From Isoetes taiwanensis (Eukaryota > Streptophyta > Lycopodiopsida > Isoetales > Isoetaceae), in the NCBI GenBank assembly GCA_021234155.1, contig JAJEKV010000024.1, forward strand, positions 14,484,913 to 14,548,912: DNA of 64,000 bases, in the 5' to 3' direction. A program made the position numbers and the translations under genes. The notes beneath the pieces are model-generated. The model saw only the letters and a list, made by a program, of their open reading frames with translations, made no database searches and had not been told where the DNA came from. Of this stretch, positions 46,897-60,285 are shown one piece after another (the first letter of the stretch is position 1; each line of letters opens with the position of its first letter).

Positions 46897-49837
46897 TTTT
46901 TGCATTGCAATGGTCGACATTCGTTTTGGACAAGTAATGAGATTTTTCTGAGTTGTAAAATAACTGTTCATTGTAATTGTATTCATGTCTTATAAAAAGC
47001 TCCTCAGGTCCCAAAGGAGAATATCTTTTTGGAGGTTTTTGTAGGGACCGTGCAGGCCTGAGAACTGATGCCATGGAATTATGGACAATGGCGTTGAAGC
47101 CTGCTACTTTATTTTTCTTAGTGTTTGGTAAAACAGGACAGTATATTGGCAAAGGATGTATATGTAAACTGTTTATATGGTTCCCTTCCAATCCGTTGTA
47201 TTTAAATCCGGCTGATCTATAACACCAAGAGTGTGTTACTATCTATCTTACATAAGACAAACATCATAAATTAACAAAATTAACACACAATAAATTATAC
47301 ATAAATTATAACAAAATTAACACACAATTTTCAGACGTTCAGAACTAAATTAACATCAATCAATGTACATAGCATTTATTCTGGATTTAGGAAGCTTGAA
47401 GAGCTTCAAATCTGCTTCCTCCTCCCATGGTGCCTCTTCTTCGCTTGTGTTCTTCCTTGAAGATTGCTCGTCTGAGTGAGGTATCTAGAAGAAGTTTCCC
47501 TTTCTTTGAGCTCAACAAGTAATCTATAAACAAAAAGGTTCTACGAAGTAGATATATTTCCCATATTATCTAGCGTATATAATACTTATCTATCCAACTA
47601 TAAGACACTCTAAAGCTTGCTAAGTTTGGTCCCCCCCTTCCCCCCCTTTTTTTAGCAGAGTTGCCTAACTGAGGTGCACGATTTCGTGTAATTCTAGCCT
47701 ATCCACGTGTGCACCAAGTGTATCCAACGTGCCCGCCACGTCATACCTTTTTCCTTACCTTTTGTTTCCCATCTCCTTCGTCGGTTCTACAGGTTGTTTC
47801 CTCTCTTCCAGTTGATGTGATGAAGTTCAAGCTCGGATTTGATGGTATTTGCTTTTCAGGAACTATATGGTCTGGCCTTGGACCGTGGTTATAGAGCATC
47901 TGAAAGCAAAGGAAATATGCCTATGAAAGGTTTACTGCTACCATTGCTGCTGAGATTCCAAGTCTGTGAAACTACAGAAAGGTCATTATTTATCTCTCTG
48001 AAACTCCCGTGCTTTTAATTTTTAATGTACTTTTGCTTTGTCATGTAGGGAAAAATCAAGGGATACCCAGTGTAGATTATCATCTGGAAGAGGTGAGAAG
48101 TTACCTTGAATTAGTTTTCGTTTTGTGCATTTGTATACGCAATTTTATTATGTATGAGCGGCTGAATTAATGTGGTTATGTTTGGATATATTTTACTCAT
48201 ATGATTACCAAAGAACATGTTCGAAGGAGATGGGCTTTCAACCAAATCCACACTTGGATTCCTTTCCCATTAGTCATAATTCATTATTTATTTAGCACAT
48301 TCTAGTGGCAATACACTTAACTTTTCGAGCTTGGTGTGGGGCATTATTTGGGGACATTAACATTTACGTGATCTATGAATAAAGAATTGTTTGATATGAA
48401 TGAATTGTCGTTGCGTTTAGTTTAATTGTACAAGAAATTTATCGCGGCGGCCAAGGCCGCCGCGAACATTTCTCTTTCCCACAACGTGTAAATAGAGAAG
48501 CAAATCACTCCTCCTAATCCGCCGCCGCGAACATTTCTCTTTCCCACAATGTGTAAATAGAGAAGCAAATCACTCCTCCTAATCCTCTCATGTATATTGC
48601 ATCAACATGCAGGAGAACCTGCACTTTATGCGCTTCCTATTTATCCTAATCCGCTCACTTATATTGCAACAACATTGGACATGCAAGAGTTGAACCTGCA
48701 CTTTATGACCCTGTGTTCTAGCGCCTGAACAATAGAAAAGTGCTGAGTTTCATGACAATAAGATCTCACATAATATCATCAAACATTTTTGAACACTCCT
48801 TTTTACACACTTTGGAATCTACAAATAGTCAATATTTGTTTTGGAAGATAAGTAGACATATCTTTTTTTACAAATGCTGCTCCAACACCTAGGAGGCAAA
48901 AAGTAGACATATCTTTTTTTACAAATGCTACTCCAACACCTAGGAGGCAAAAAGGCCTGCAAATGCTGTGCTAAGAGAAGAATACATTGTTTGGCACATT
49001 GATTCCAATGGGTATGTTCCATCTGTTGTAGCTCGCCATAGAAGCAGGTCTGCAATGGAATAAAGCTATTATTATCAAAAAACACATACAATGGCTACAT
49101 TACCTCAGATCCAAATCTCATTTGCTTCATTTATATCAAACAATATGCTAAAGGCCGATAGAGCACTGGTGGCTTCATTATGTTTAGACCATAATCCAGA
49201 TATTATCAATCATAGCTTTCCTGAATCATATATGTACGTAAGCATCAGTAATGCTTGGTTCATCGCGCCTTGCCTTGATTGAAGCATGGATGTAGTTACA
49301 TGTCAATCCTAAGAAGTGTCTCATATTTTCGTTCCTGGCCAACGATAACTGGATTGACTTTCAAAGCATCTTATACTTGTGTAAATAACATGAATTAATA
49401 AAAGGAACTAACAGCAACCACTAACAGCCTGCATTATACATTGCAACCACTAACAGCCTGCAACCCATTGGAAACGAATACATCTCTTTATCAAGAAAAT
49501 AGAAGTAGAACGAACCCCTAGACATGTAAAGCATAGTTATCTGATGGACTGGTCTGTGTGAAGGAATTTAAACATCAACATCTATGACAGACATGCTAGA
49601 AGCTTTTACTCATGCTTCATTTCTTCATATCTACTGTCAAAATCAGATTGCTAGTGCCATAAATTATTGCTCTAAAAGTGCACGTCACCAGAACAAAATC
49701 TACATAAGAACAATGCTGCGCCTATATCCATGATACACTAAGGTTTTTTAGAAGCTAGACATTGGAGAACATTCTGTTCTTTTTTAATTCCCTATACAAA
49801 AACCACTATAAATCTAGGGATAGAATAGAATAGAATA
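46897..49837. other. No gene recognised
   Basis: ABCB 3' UTR, then unique sequence. Contains C and T runs (about 47,630-47,650); a direct duplication with its G/C hairpin near 48,440-48,600; a tandem pair of about 52 bp at 48,850-48,955 (GTAGACATATC...TAGGAGGCAAAAA); and a short duplicated CACTAACAGCCTGCA at 49,418-49,465. A few exon-like pieces at 47,800-48,090 are too short to call. Confidence 0.4.
48440..48600. repeat. G/C hairpin and tandem duplication
   Basis: GCGGCGGCC-AA-GGCCGCCGC forms a 9-bp stem with a 2-nt loop at about 48,445-48,466. It is followed by two copies of a segment of about 63 bp (GCCGCGAACATTTCTC...CTCCTAATCC). Confidence 0.8.
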
Positions 49838-51110
49838 TGATTTTATCGTCCACGGAGACCAACTGGCCTATGGGACCCAAGTACAAAGAGAGAGAGCAAA
49901 GAAAGCGATTACTACCAGGATAAAAACCCCCGCCCAAGGGTTTTGGGGAAAAACCTTAGTAGCAATAAGGATCCGACATACCGCATGATTATATACATAA
50001 TCACAAGTACAACCGAGGTTAATGCCGGACGGGGGCATAATCGAGTCCACAGATCCATTACCTCCCGGAGGTACGATCCCAACAAGCCCAGAGGCCGTGC
50101 TCGGTAGCTCATGCAAGGCCCGGGATGGGGCACAACTAACCGAGTATACCGAGCCCGGATATGCCCGACACGGACAGTTTGGGAGGGCGTGACTTTCATC
50201 CTCAATGGGCTGCTGACAAAGATCTTGGCGGACTCTGTCCTCACGCGGCTCGAATCCATCTCCCCGTCTCAACGCGGAGGTGGTGTGCACTGCGGCGAAT
50301 GGAAGCAATCACCCTGCGCTTTTCATGGGTAGATGGGTGCGCAGGTAGTGGTGTGGGCCCCTCGTGAGCATGGGATTAACCTCGCTGTCGATAATTTGCC
50401 ACCTTGACATGTGACGGGGGCCTGCATCCCAAAGCTTGGCCATGAAGCAAGCATCCAAATCACGCTTCAAGCGTCAAGGCGTTCCTTCGGTGTATGCACC
50501 GGTCCACATCGTGTGCTCGCACATTCCATAGCGAGAACCACTGGGCTTGCTTGTCTTTCCAGCCCAGCTTTGAGTCGCCATTGCGGGCCCATCGCCACCG
50601 CCAAAGCAAGGTTGGGCAGCCGGGCTTCATCCATAGCCACCACCTTACGGAAGTAAATAATGTGACGCGTTCAGTATGACCCTCGTAATGGAAGGAAGCC
50701 TGTCTCTTGGAGCAAGATCGATATGGGACCGTGGATTTCACTCCCGGCCGGGCCAAGAAAGCTTTACGTACCGCTCTAGATCGTTCCAAGTGGTGAGGGA
50801 TATCACGGCCCCCACATACGCCCCATAGAGGAGGACCGGTTCAACCAAGGCCACGAACAAGTGTGCCGGTGACCCCATGCATCTGACTCGCCTTGTGTAT
50901 TTGTTGTTTTGCATTGCATCTGGGGCTTTCCGACTGCGGTGACCCGTGAACGATGGATGCATCCGGTGTGTGGTAGTAGAAAACTCAATGCCCAAATACT
51001 TATAAGATCGAGCCACCTCCACTACACGCCTACGGTAGAGAGGACTATAAAATAAATTGCATGCACTACGGACATGTACTGTCTCCATTGATGTTTCCAT
51101 GCAACCTTCC
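49838..51110 (-). pseudogene. LINE ORF2 3' part and 3' terminus
   Basis: Minus-strand frames give VARSYKYLGIEFSTTTHRM and LVEPVLLYGAYVGAVISLTT (50,738-51,100), then near 50,160-50,240 EDESHALPNCPCRAYPGS, the terminal zinc-knuckle pattern of LINE polyproteins. The end reads GGGTCCCATAGGCCAGTTGG, then TCCGTGGACGATAAAATC, then an (ATTCT)n tail at about 49,815-49,840. Frames are broken and the 5' part is missing. It is the best evidence in the window for what the other LINE 3' ends belong to. Confidence 0.8.
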
Positions 51111-54100
51111 CGTGTCGAAGCCGAGGGTAAGTAAAATATTTTTGAACTTAGAATCCGCTAGAAGAATTGAAATAGCTCATTGCCAAAAAACAGAAAGATT
51201 TGAAAATTTTCGAAACAGCAGAGCCTATGCATATAGTAAATAAAGAATCCATAATGCTAGTGCTAGTACCTTAGCCCACACAAGTCATGGGAATAATAGT
51301 TATTGCAAATAAAATTTTGGAGACATTACCTATGTGCAATATTTTGAAGCTTAGATCAAAACCAATGGGATGGATAACTTACATACAATATGCCCTATAG
51401 TTAGATGCACAGCTTCAATCCCTTCTTTCAAATGTTCAACAACAACATTCGGCAACCCTAGTGCTACTCAACCCTAGTGCTACTCAACCCTAGTGCTACT
51501 GTATGATTTGCTATCATTGAATAATGTGCCCATTTTTGCAAATTCCTATCCAGTCTATAAATAAAGCTAACTTAACCCATCAGCTATAATGAAAGAAATG
51601 GTGAGTCCTCGTCTAGACGTAAATGCCAAATGTGCAAATTAAATAAAGACCTCAACCTTTAAAGGTTCATTATAACGGGAAACCGTGTGATACTATTACA
51701 AAGGTTGCAACTGCATAGTAGTAACCAAGCTAGTAGCCTTGTCAAAATTGCGGTTGCTAACGTTGAATATTCAAAATATTGTCAAGAAGGATACTCAAGA
51801 AAAGATTCCATACACACCAAAAGACTTCAACCCGATTTGCTCCATAAAGCAGATCTTCTGAACTTGGAGGTCCATGACCAATTGAAATTGTTTCAGATTG
51901 AGAAGATACATGGAGGTGAGTTTACCCATCCGAGGTAACAACAATGAGGACCATCGGATGCACATACGAGCAAAAAGTCTACTTGTTAGAAGAGATCTTT
52001 CGGCTTTCCTTGGCAGGTCTTAGCACAAAGTCGTAGACAAAGAATCGAATTGAACAAAAAAAGCTTATCCATAGAGTAGTTTTCATCAACAGTATTATCT
52101 AAATGAAATACGGAAGAGAGAAAAACCATATGGTGCATTTGAAGTTTTTGCAACAATTGTCATTAGCATTATACCTTCTAATCATGTTTGCTTGTTAAGA
52201 AGAAGAAGAAAGAAAACACGAAATGTGACTTGAACCGATTACAAAAGTTGCACTAGCACAGAATGCTCAATTTCGGTCCGCTTGGATCAAAGTTACGCTC
52301 CCTGCAGATCAAAGCAGAGTCAATTTCCCTCAATTAGGAAATTAACGTTGTAAATCCATGATTCCAAATTCAATAAATGAAGCATGCCTTAGCCAAGGCA
52401 ATGCATGTTGACCTTCTTCTTCGGATCATTGAAAGGGATCATCTCCAAGGCAAAGACTTTGACGTAAAGGGTCATCATAATCGAGAAAAGTGGAATTATT
52501 AAAACATCTAGGGAATTGAGATTAAGAAGCAAAGATGAGACGTACCGCTATTACTTGATCCACATAATATCGTAATTTGCTATCCGGATCTGATCGACCA
52601 CGGATATCCATTGTCCTTAGGCGGAGGCGGAGGAACAATAACGGTCAAGCAACCCATATGATATGGGTTTGGTATAGGTTATTGAAATTGCCACCTTAGA
52701 AATCGTCCGGAAAATAACGAGATGGAATTGCCATCAAGATGTGTTGTCTCGGTGATGTTGCATGCTATACACATCCAAAAGCGACATTTTCGTGTCTTTG
52801 TTGGCATGGCTTCGGAGCGAAGGCACAAAACCAAATAAAGATCCATCACATGCTTGGGTTGGACAAGCGTTAAGACAAACCTTGCTTTACGGGCAGAGAG
52901 GCGACCTCTTAGACTTGCAAGCCAATCTTCCTCCACATCTTGAAAATATGAAAGCATACATAGGCTTGAAATCACGCTTAGAAATCGCTGGAAAATTCAC
53001 GGACACGTAAACCAAATGCAAAATGAAATAAATAGGGCATAATGGAAGAATGTGAAACAAAATTGTACGTAGTTGATTTTGAAAAGGAGTCTCACAAAAA
53101 TAGTGTATAAAATATAACCCAAGTTTGTGAGCAGTTCCGAGATCTATCTACATAATATGCTTATCTCTGTCATGGAAACTAGGAATCACAGAAAGAAAAA
53201 AACTACAAAATCTAGAACTAGAACCCTCCGCTAAAAGAGAGCAAACATACAAATTTGCACCTTTTCCTTCTAAAAGCAGCTTTTCTTCCATAACAAATTG
53301 CAATGGAAATTTCAATACACTCACCAGGAGTAGGAAGATTGTTGGAATAAGAATTGCATACACGGGGATATTTGGTAAAGTAGGAATGGAAACTTGACCA
53401 AAGGTCGTGTGCCATTCAATATGCTCTGAGATGATGCGAGATCTGTGAGATTTGTGTTCCATCAGTATCATGCGGGATTATGTTACCCCCGCTTATCAAG
53501 GCAATGAAACCTAACAAAACACGGGCATCTTCTACTATGATTCTCATGCACCAAGACATAAGCTTGTGGGCTTACCTTACAATTGAAGAGACAGATGGCT
53601 TTGCATGGTGCCATGGTCGCTTGGGATCCTTCTTCCATTTAACCGCCATGATGCACACATGACCTATTATTATCCTTCAAAATAATAACCATGCAAAGAT
53701 TACCCGGCATCTTCTACTCCGATTCTCATGCACCGGGTACGTAAGCTTTTTGGGCTTGCATTACAATTGAGAGAGGCGCTCCACGATGCCATGGTCATTG
53801 CCGATTCTTCTTCCATTGCACCGCCATAATGCATACAACCATTTGATTTCATCAATTGGGCGGTCGCGAAAACCGGAGAGGAGTAATCTATCGCCTCGAG
53901 CTCTAGTTCAAAGCAGAGCCTTGGGGTCTTTGTGGTGCCGAGGCGAAGCCCATTTTTTGAATCTCTCAACCGCAATTTGCTCTTCATTAGCCAAAATGTA
54001 ACATAGTGAGAGGGAGCCAAATGTAGAGATGAAGCAATACTTGAGCCGATAGGCATCGCTCAAAACAGATATCCGGAAGATCGAGAGAATAAACCATAAG

Positions 54101-54960
54101 ACAAATCAACCGGCTAAAATTTTGCGGCGTTCCTCTCACTTGCCCTTAAACATATGGCATTGCAATTCTAAACCGTTGCAATCTTTCTTTCTCAAAGTTT
54201 CTAATCAAGGCTTGCCTTGCGAGTCATGTTTTCTGAGAATGGAAAAATGAATATGCATGGAGTTGAACATGCGGAATGGGGATGAATTTCCAAAATAAGG
54301 CTCGAATGAAAAAATAGTCAAAATGGGGCAGAGCATAAAGCTGGAGCACATATGTATGCGGTATTGAAGCATAACACTTGTGAAGATACATACGCCTTGA
54401 TTAAAATCGGACAAACAAAATATCTAACTTTGCCATCACGCCTTACGAAAATAAACTTCAAATACATTGGGCCCATAACAGAGCTACTAAAACGGGCAGT
54501 TCATTCTTCAAGAGCACATTATTTAAGAAAATATGCAAACAATTAGGTTAGGAGTTTAGAGAACATAACTTTCACTTGAAGAAGTAGATCGGCATTATTA
54601 GCCTCGGATCAAAGAGAAGAAATTCAGCTCTCCCAAGCACCTCCACCGAAGTTTCTTTTTCGTTGGGTCATGGACATGCAAGGCATAAGCAAGGAACACG
54701 TTGGCCATTCACGACCACGGGCTATGGCAAGGAGAGGCTATGGCGAGAAAACTTTGTTTGAGGGCATATTTCTCTTTATGCTTGCCACGTTCTTCCTTGA
54801 AGACCGAAGAGCTAAAGACTTCACTGGAAAATCAGAGCTTGCTTGAAGGCTTGCTTGCAAAGCAAGAAAGGGTCGAACCGAGCAATGACCGGATTGCTAG
54901 CGGGAAGAAGAATTCTTTTTCAATTCCCATCCTTCCTTTCTAACCTTCGTTTTTAACGCT
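51111..54960. other. No gene recognised; possible old coding relics
   Basis: Small duplications: CAACCCTAGTGCTACT three times (51,456-51,502), and a segment of about 130 bp at 53,528-53,660 repeated at 53,709-53,835. Isolated exon-like pieces occur on the minus strand, for example 52,545-52,612 (MDIRGRSDPDSKLRYYVDQV, then a GTACGT donor) and 53,890-54,005 (LANEEQIAVERFKKWASPRH), but I could not chain them or name a family. Confidence 0.35.
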
Positions 54961-56759
54961 TTAGAAAGTCATCCACGTGTCGTCGCTTTAGAAAGTTATC
55001 CACGTGTCGCCCTGAGGTTTTTTCCTGGAGAAAAAATATTAGCATCAAACAAAAAAGGGTACTGCTTTATATATGTTAAGGTGATGTGCAAATGATGTAA
55101 TGGCTATTCTCATGGCATTTGAATCTCTTAAAGTGGAGGTCGTTGGGCTTGCAACAATCTTTGGCAATGTTGTGACATCTACTTGTACAAGAAATGCACT
55201 TTTTTCTTGTGCAATATACTTATGTTGTACAACATGTCACACCAGGGCCCAACATAACTTATTAATCTAGTTATGCAGAATGCCAAATGTTGGCAGTGAC
55301 ATAATTTATCTTTAAGTAATTTCTTGCTTTACACTTTTGCAAGCAAGAGGTGTTAATGTTTGTAGAACAGTTGGAGGTTTTAGGTTTTCAGAACTATTAG
55401 TAGAAGACAACCCAGAGCCCTTTAAGATACATGACTTCATATCTTCCTAGTCTTCCTATGTCTATAATGTGCTTTCATGCATTTTTAGATGCTGGTAGGT
55501 AAATCTATTATTCTGGGAAGATAGGCTTGTCATTCATCACAGCAGCAGTATACAACGTTTTGAAGAATAGAGAGGGGTAGCCGACCATAGGAACAATATC
55601 GGACTACCCTGTAAAAAGAAATGTGCACAGGCAATATAGAAGGGTAATGGCGACAACTTCTCATCGGGATAAAAAACCCCGCCCTTTCGGGTTTTCGAGG
55701 AAAACCCTAATGAGAAATGGTCGCCAACAACCTTGAATGTGTTGCCTGGAAAACTGAAGGAGATGGGTTGATGGCGAACACAAATATAGCAGGATCCCAG
55801 AAGACGGCGAAATCCTTGAATGTGTGGCCTGGAGAACCGAAAGAGGTGGGTTGATGGCGAACACAAATCGCAGGACCCTAAAAGACGGCGGAAGCCTGCA
55901 AGCAACACAAAGAACCCCTAAAAAATACCCGTGAATGGTTAGAGAAAGTAAACTCATGCCCCCACGCAGCAGGGCGGGAAGGGAGGGAAGCAACGAGAAT
56001 AGAAGAAGAGCTGCTGTGAGAAGACGCTGATAACCGGTTCGAAGGAGGAAATGGCATATAGTATCTCGTCCCTTCCCAGAATGGCGATCCGATGGCTCGG
56101 ATCGATGCTATTCATTACTCAAAATCCCACCATTATGCACCAAGTGACAAAGTTATAAATCTCTAGTCTCAAGGGAAGATTACTACTTACTTTCACTCTT
56201 GTTTAACAAGTTCCTTTAGGAGCCTTAAATTTTAGTGTCTCAATGGAAATGCAGAATCTACTCCTTACACATGAAAAGAAGTTGTGGTCCTTTTTCATTT
56301 TTCCTGTCTATATAAGAGTTGTAGCTTGTGTTTTTTATATATAATAACAAGATATATTCAAGCATCTTGCATATTAAGCTGATTGGTATAATTGTAACAT
56401 CTCAAGAAGAGTCCACCCTAGAATTTCACGTCTTGCTCATGCTTTTAATGGTCTTGGTAGCATAGCTTTACCAAAACCAAAGGCGGAGAAATTGGAGATA
56501 CCCGTCTGTGGTTTCTTCATTAAAAAAAAAAAAATTAGAATCTTTAGGAGAAATGAGCACAGTGGATTTGGGGCCTTTGACTAGTATTGCATATGTAAAT
56601 GAATGCCATATGATGGCTTCTGTGATGAGAAGCTTTGTAGTTTTGTGGAATATCTGCATGGGGTTTGTAGTTCAGACAAAAGCAATGCAAAGTTAACATG
56701 TTAACTAAGTTAGACGACATATTTAGAAATAAATGCATTACCTATGCCTGAAGTTGTGT
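54961..56759. other. No gene recognised
   Basis: Two copies of an 85-90-bp unit at about 55,730-55,890 (CTTGAATGTG...GATGGCGAACACAAAT...). A motif at 55,665-55,720 (ATAAAAAACCCCGCCC, then GGGTTTTCG) resembles 49,920-49,958 of the LINE relic and may mark another LINE fragment. The rest is featureless. Confidence 0.4.
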
Positions 56760-57905
56760 CCATAACTGATTGAGTTTCTTTGATGGCTTCTTTGACGGAT
56801 TGAGTTTTTTTAACGGCTTCTTTAAGGGTCTCAGAAAGTGCGGGATTTGTGGGTTCTTCTACCTCAGGTTTCTTAATCTTCTTTCCAACATTTTTTTCCC
56901 CTTGCCCTTTACATGCTTTGGCTTACTAGGTTTTGCTGTAGCAGAAAACAGAAAACGCTTGGGAGTCCTCTTCCTTCCCAACTTAACAAACTTAGGTTCT
57001 TCGGCTTCCTCTTGTTGCAGACTTTTGGGACAACTCTAACCATCTGATAGTGCATCTTCATATGCATCTTCATCTGCTGCAAGAGAGGAAACATTATTCA
57101 AATAGAAATCAAGAACTTAAAAAATAGAAACGTGTCAACAACTTACTTGCACTCTTATTACCAGCTCGAGCATCACTATTCAAGAATTCAGCAACACTTA
57201 CATGTTTCTTTTCAGTATTCTCCAGCAAACCATCTTTGCCAAAAGTAAAGCAAGTCAGATTTTAACATTAATTGCAAGATATAAGTTAGACACTAACCCA
57301 AGGCAGAAATATGAACTGGAGCCTCCATATTTAAGCATGCAGCACTACTATCTTGCTGCTTCTTTCTCTTATTCCCTGATACAAGTTAAAGTAAAGGAAT
57401 TAATTTAGCAGGTGCTATCAATGGTATGTGGGAGATAATTTTATTGGCAACAGCATGTGTTTGAGGATGTCTTCTCACTTTTAATTTCTGTGGACTGGTG
57501 TATTCAACGTCTTCATCATCAAACTATGCAGAAGCTACTTTACTGGCATTGTTAGTATCTTCATCTTCATTATTAACAATGTCGGGTACAATCAGATAAC
57601 CCAATTCTGTATAACGATCTTTAGGTACATCTATTTTGCACACGTAACTTTGGAAGTTCTCTATATACTTGTGGAAGCAGAAGAGATGGAATTTGTGACC
57701 ACAAGCTACTTTGACATACAAGGAGTAATCTGCACAGAAGGCCATGCCACAAAACAAATAAGCCGAGACTCCATTTGCAAATGGCCAATTCCCAGCTGCA
57801 GGTATTATGAAGGTACTAGTTACAAAGTTTGCTCTCAAATGCTGCAAGTTTGAAATTTTAATTTGCAAGTCTGCTTGTGCTTCAACTTTAATTGTGATCA
57901 ATATA
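56760..57905 (-). pseudogene. Degraded multi-exon locus with CGHKFH motif
   Basis: Exon-like pieces on the minus strand: 57,540-57,880, containing GNWPFANGVSAYLFCGMAFC and VKVACGHKFHLFCFHKYIEN; an acidic piece VPDIVNNEDEDTNNASKVAS, then a stop and FDDEDVEYTSPQKLK ending at a GT donor (57,475-57,545); short pieces DGLLENTEKKHVSVAEFLNS (57,170-57,235) and ADEDAYEDALSDG (57,035-57,078); then a Lys/Arg-rich piece (56,770-57,020, KPSKPKHVKGKGKKMLERR). The Cys/His pattern suggests a RING-like zinc-binding module. In-frame stops at about 57,537 and 57,035 argue for decay. No family name is assigned; a transposon-encoded protein is possible. Confidence 0.4.
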
Positions 57906-58079
57906 TTCAGGTGGCCAACGGCATCTTCTATTTCTTGTGTATCGCGGATTCCTTGTTCGCAGACAGCTTGGGAAGAATGCGCAAATAGGCTCTGCTAATA
58001 TTGCCAACTTGGAGATATTGAAGACGAGTGCCACACTCTTCAGAGCTGCTGGTTACTTTTCATGGCCAAGGTTTGATCA

Positions 58080-58456
58080 AAGTAAACTTTAAAGTGGTCA
58101 GGTCTCTTAAATGGTAAAATTAGTTTGGTTAATCTAGGTTAATCCTAGCCGTAAAACTTTCTATGGCTTGGCTAAAGGTATGCAAATTTTACAGTTTCGA
58201 TTTCTCATGTTTGGCTAAACGTTCCATATTTTTCTCATCATACTTTTGAACACTTGACTAATTTTTAGAATAATTAAGACTCAGATTTTAGCCGGACAAT
58301 TGCCCCATAGTCCAAATTATGTTTCCAAGCAGAGTAAACTTTAAGGTGATCATGTCTCTTAAATGGTAAAATTAGTTTGTCTATTCTAGGTTAATCCTAG
58401 ACCTAAAACTTTCCAAAATTTGGCTAAAGTTTGCAAATTTGGAATTTCCACTTTCT
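58080..58456. repeat. Tandem duplication, ~250-bp spacing
   Basis: AAGTAAACTTTAAAGTGGTC...TAAAACTTTC at 58,078-58,205 recurs with about 85-90% similarity by eye at 58,333-58,455. No coding content. Confidence 0.8.
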
Positions 58457-58790
58457 TGTAACGGATCCATGGGAGACCACTCGAGTAGATCTTGGTGTCG
58501 TGTTCCTGAGACACCAGCATAAATGGGTAGAAGCGACTACTCATAAAAGTCTAAACAGTTTTGCCAAGTTGGTTAAGGGCATGTCGATTAGGAATGTTAT
58601 ATTTGGTATCAGAGCAGGACTCGAGTTCGAGTTTCTATGGGGGCACGTATGACTTGGGATACCGTTGGATAGTATGGTCTTGACTTGCTCTTGGACACCA
58701 TAGGATGGTGTGGTCTATGGTCTCATGATGCTCGAGGACGAGCATAGTTTTAGTGGGAGAGATTGTAACGGACATGCTCGAGGACCATAG
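58457..58790 (+). mobile_element. Small LTR-retrotransposon relic (TRIM-like)
   Basis: TGTAACGG at 58,457 as a possible LTR start, TGGTATCAGAGC (58,604-58,615) as primer-binding site, then CTCGAGGACGAGC and a purine tract GTGGGAGAGAT immediately before a second TGTAACGG at 58,764. That order is LTR, PBS, short interior, PPT, LTR. The two putative LTRs are alike only over their first bases, so this is a remnant at best. Confidence 0.45.
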
Positions 58791-58966
58791 GAAATTTACC
58801 AGAATACCCTTAATTTTTCTGATATTTCCCTAAATACCCTTCATATTTTCAAAATTCCCAAAATGCCCTTGGGTCCCAAGAAAAAGAAGGGCATTTTGGG
58901 AATTTTGAAAATATAAAGGGTATTCTGGGAAATATCAGAAAATTAAGGTTATTCTGGTAAATTTCC
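58791..58966. repeat. Hairpin inverted repeat (MITE-like)
   Basis: Arms 58,791-58,870 and 58,887-58,966 are nearly perfect reverse complements separated by 16 bp (GGGTCCCAAGAAAAAG). Each arm alternates AATACCCTT, ATTTTC and AATGCCCTT motifs. It is contiguous with the LTR-like start at 58,764, so it could be part of that LTR. Confidence 0.85.
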
Positions 58967-60240
58967 CAAAAAAAAAATATAAATAAAAAATAAAGAATAA
59001 CAACAAAAAAATGCATTACATGTGTTCAGATAGACCATATGTTTCTAAATCACATTCTAGTCTCTGTACCAACATCAAACTATCGCCATATTTCATAGTT
59101 CACATTACACAATGCATCTACATATGGACCAACATATGTCATGGGTGTAGAGGTTTATACAATGCCTTTTAAAGAAACAATCTACATGAGCAATTATTTA
59201 GGTGGATAGCTAGATTTTGATGAGTGATTTATAGATAGTTGAAATTGCTCAGATGCTATACTATAAGGTTGTGATTGAACTGCCATTGACCTCTTCATCC
59301 ACTTGCCCTTTACGCTTTCATCAGCAAGCTTATTAGTGCTAAGGTTTTTTTCTCGAAAACCCTTTGAGGCGAAGTTTTTTTACTCTTGGACAATAATAGG
59401 CCGGTTGCGTCCAAGATGCAAGAGTTCTTTGATGCTTTTTCACTCTGTGAATCTTTGCAATGTTGAAAAGTCTATAATATTTGTAGCATTTTCTTGATGA
59501 ATGTATTCGGCTTTTTCTTGTTCGTACCATTTCAATCTTGCCTATTCATTTCAACATTACAGGAGCATCTACAGGCTTTTTAGTACTAGCATTCTTACCC
59601 CTCCCTTTTTTTTCTTTTCTTCTTCTTTCAATTTCTTGTTTTCTCAGCTTAGTTGTACATATCAATTATTTTTTAACGCGATCGATATTGATGCCCATAG
59701 CTCTGATCCTTCATCACTTTGCTTGTAGCAGACCATCTTATCCTTGTTTTTCTCTCTTGATACTCTAGTAGTTTAAAAGGTAAGCAAAAACTTCAAATGT
59801 AAGTGAATTAGAATGTACGTGAAGTAAAAACTTCAGAATGTAAGTAACTTTAAGAAATGACTTAAGAACTTAACCAAAAACGAAATTTTTGAGTATGGCA
59901 GCAGATTGAGATCTTGCTTCCAATAAACACCAGGTTCTTGGAATCAATTTGCTAGAGCCAGCATTTTGGAATCATGCTTTCTGTTGCTCGTGGATTTGTC
60001 CCCACATCAAGTGCCGGCCTAAGCCTAAGTTGATAAGGTGCTAAGCTTAAGCCTAAATTGCAAAGCCTAAGGCTGTTGCCTGATTCTTCGTATTGAAACT
60101 TGAAACATGCTCTCATGCTACAGCCAGATCCACGTCATCAGCCCTGTCAAATTTGTTGACACGGTTCAGCAGAATTTGCTGTCCACGTGTTATCATATTA
60201 TTATTCGTCGTCTTGCTTTATGTGGGCGACGTTTCTAGAA
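58967..60240. other. No gene recognised; ISU upstream region
   Basis: AT-rich with poly-A and T-rich stretches. The last part (about 60,180-60,285) probably holds the ISU promoter and 5' UTR; ACGTGT/ACGTTT motifs occur near 60,185 and 60,229. Confidence 0.4.
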
Positions 60241-60285
60241 CCTAAACGAAAGCAAAGCACATCCGTCGTAAATCCGGCGCACAAG

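Noticed and set aside
53700-54056. 118-codon minus-strand frame beginning MPIGSSIASSLHL
   Set aside because: A different frame of the same region looks equally coding-like, splice partners could not be chained and no family is recognised.
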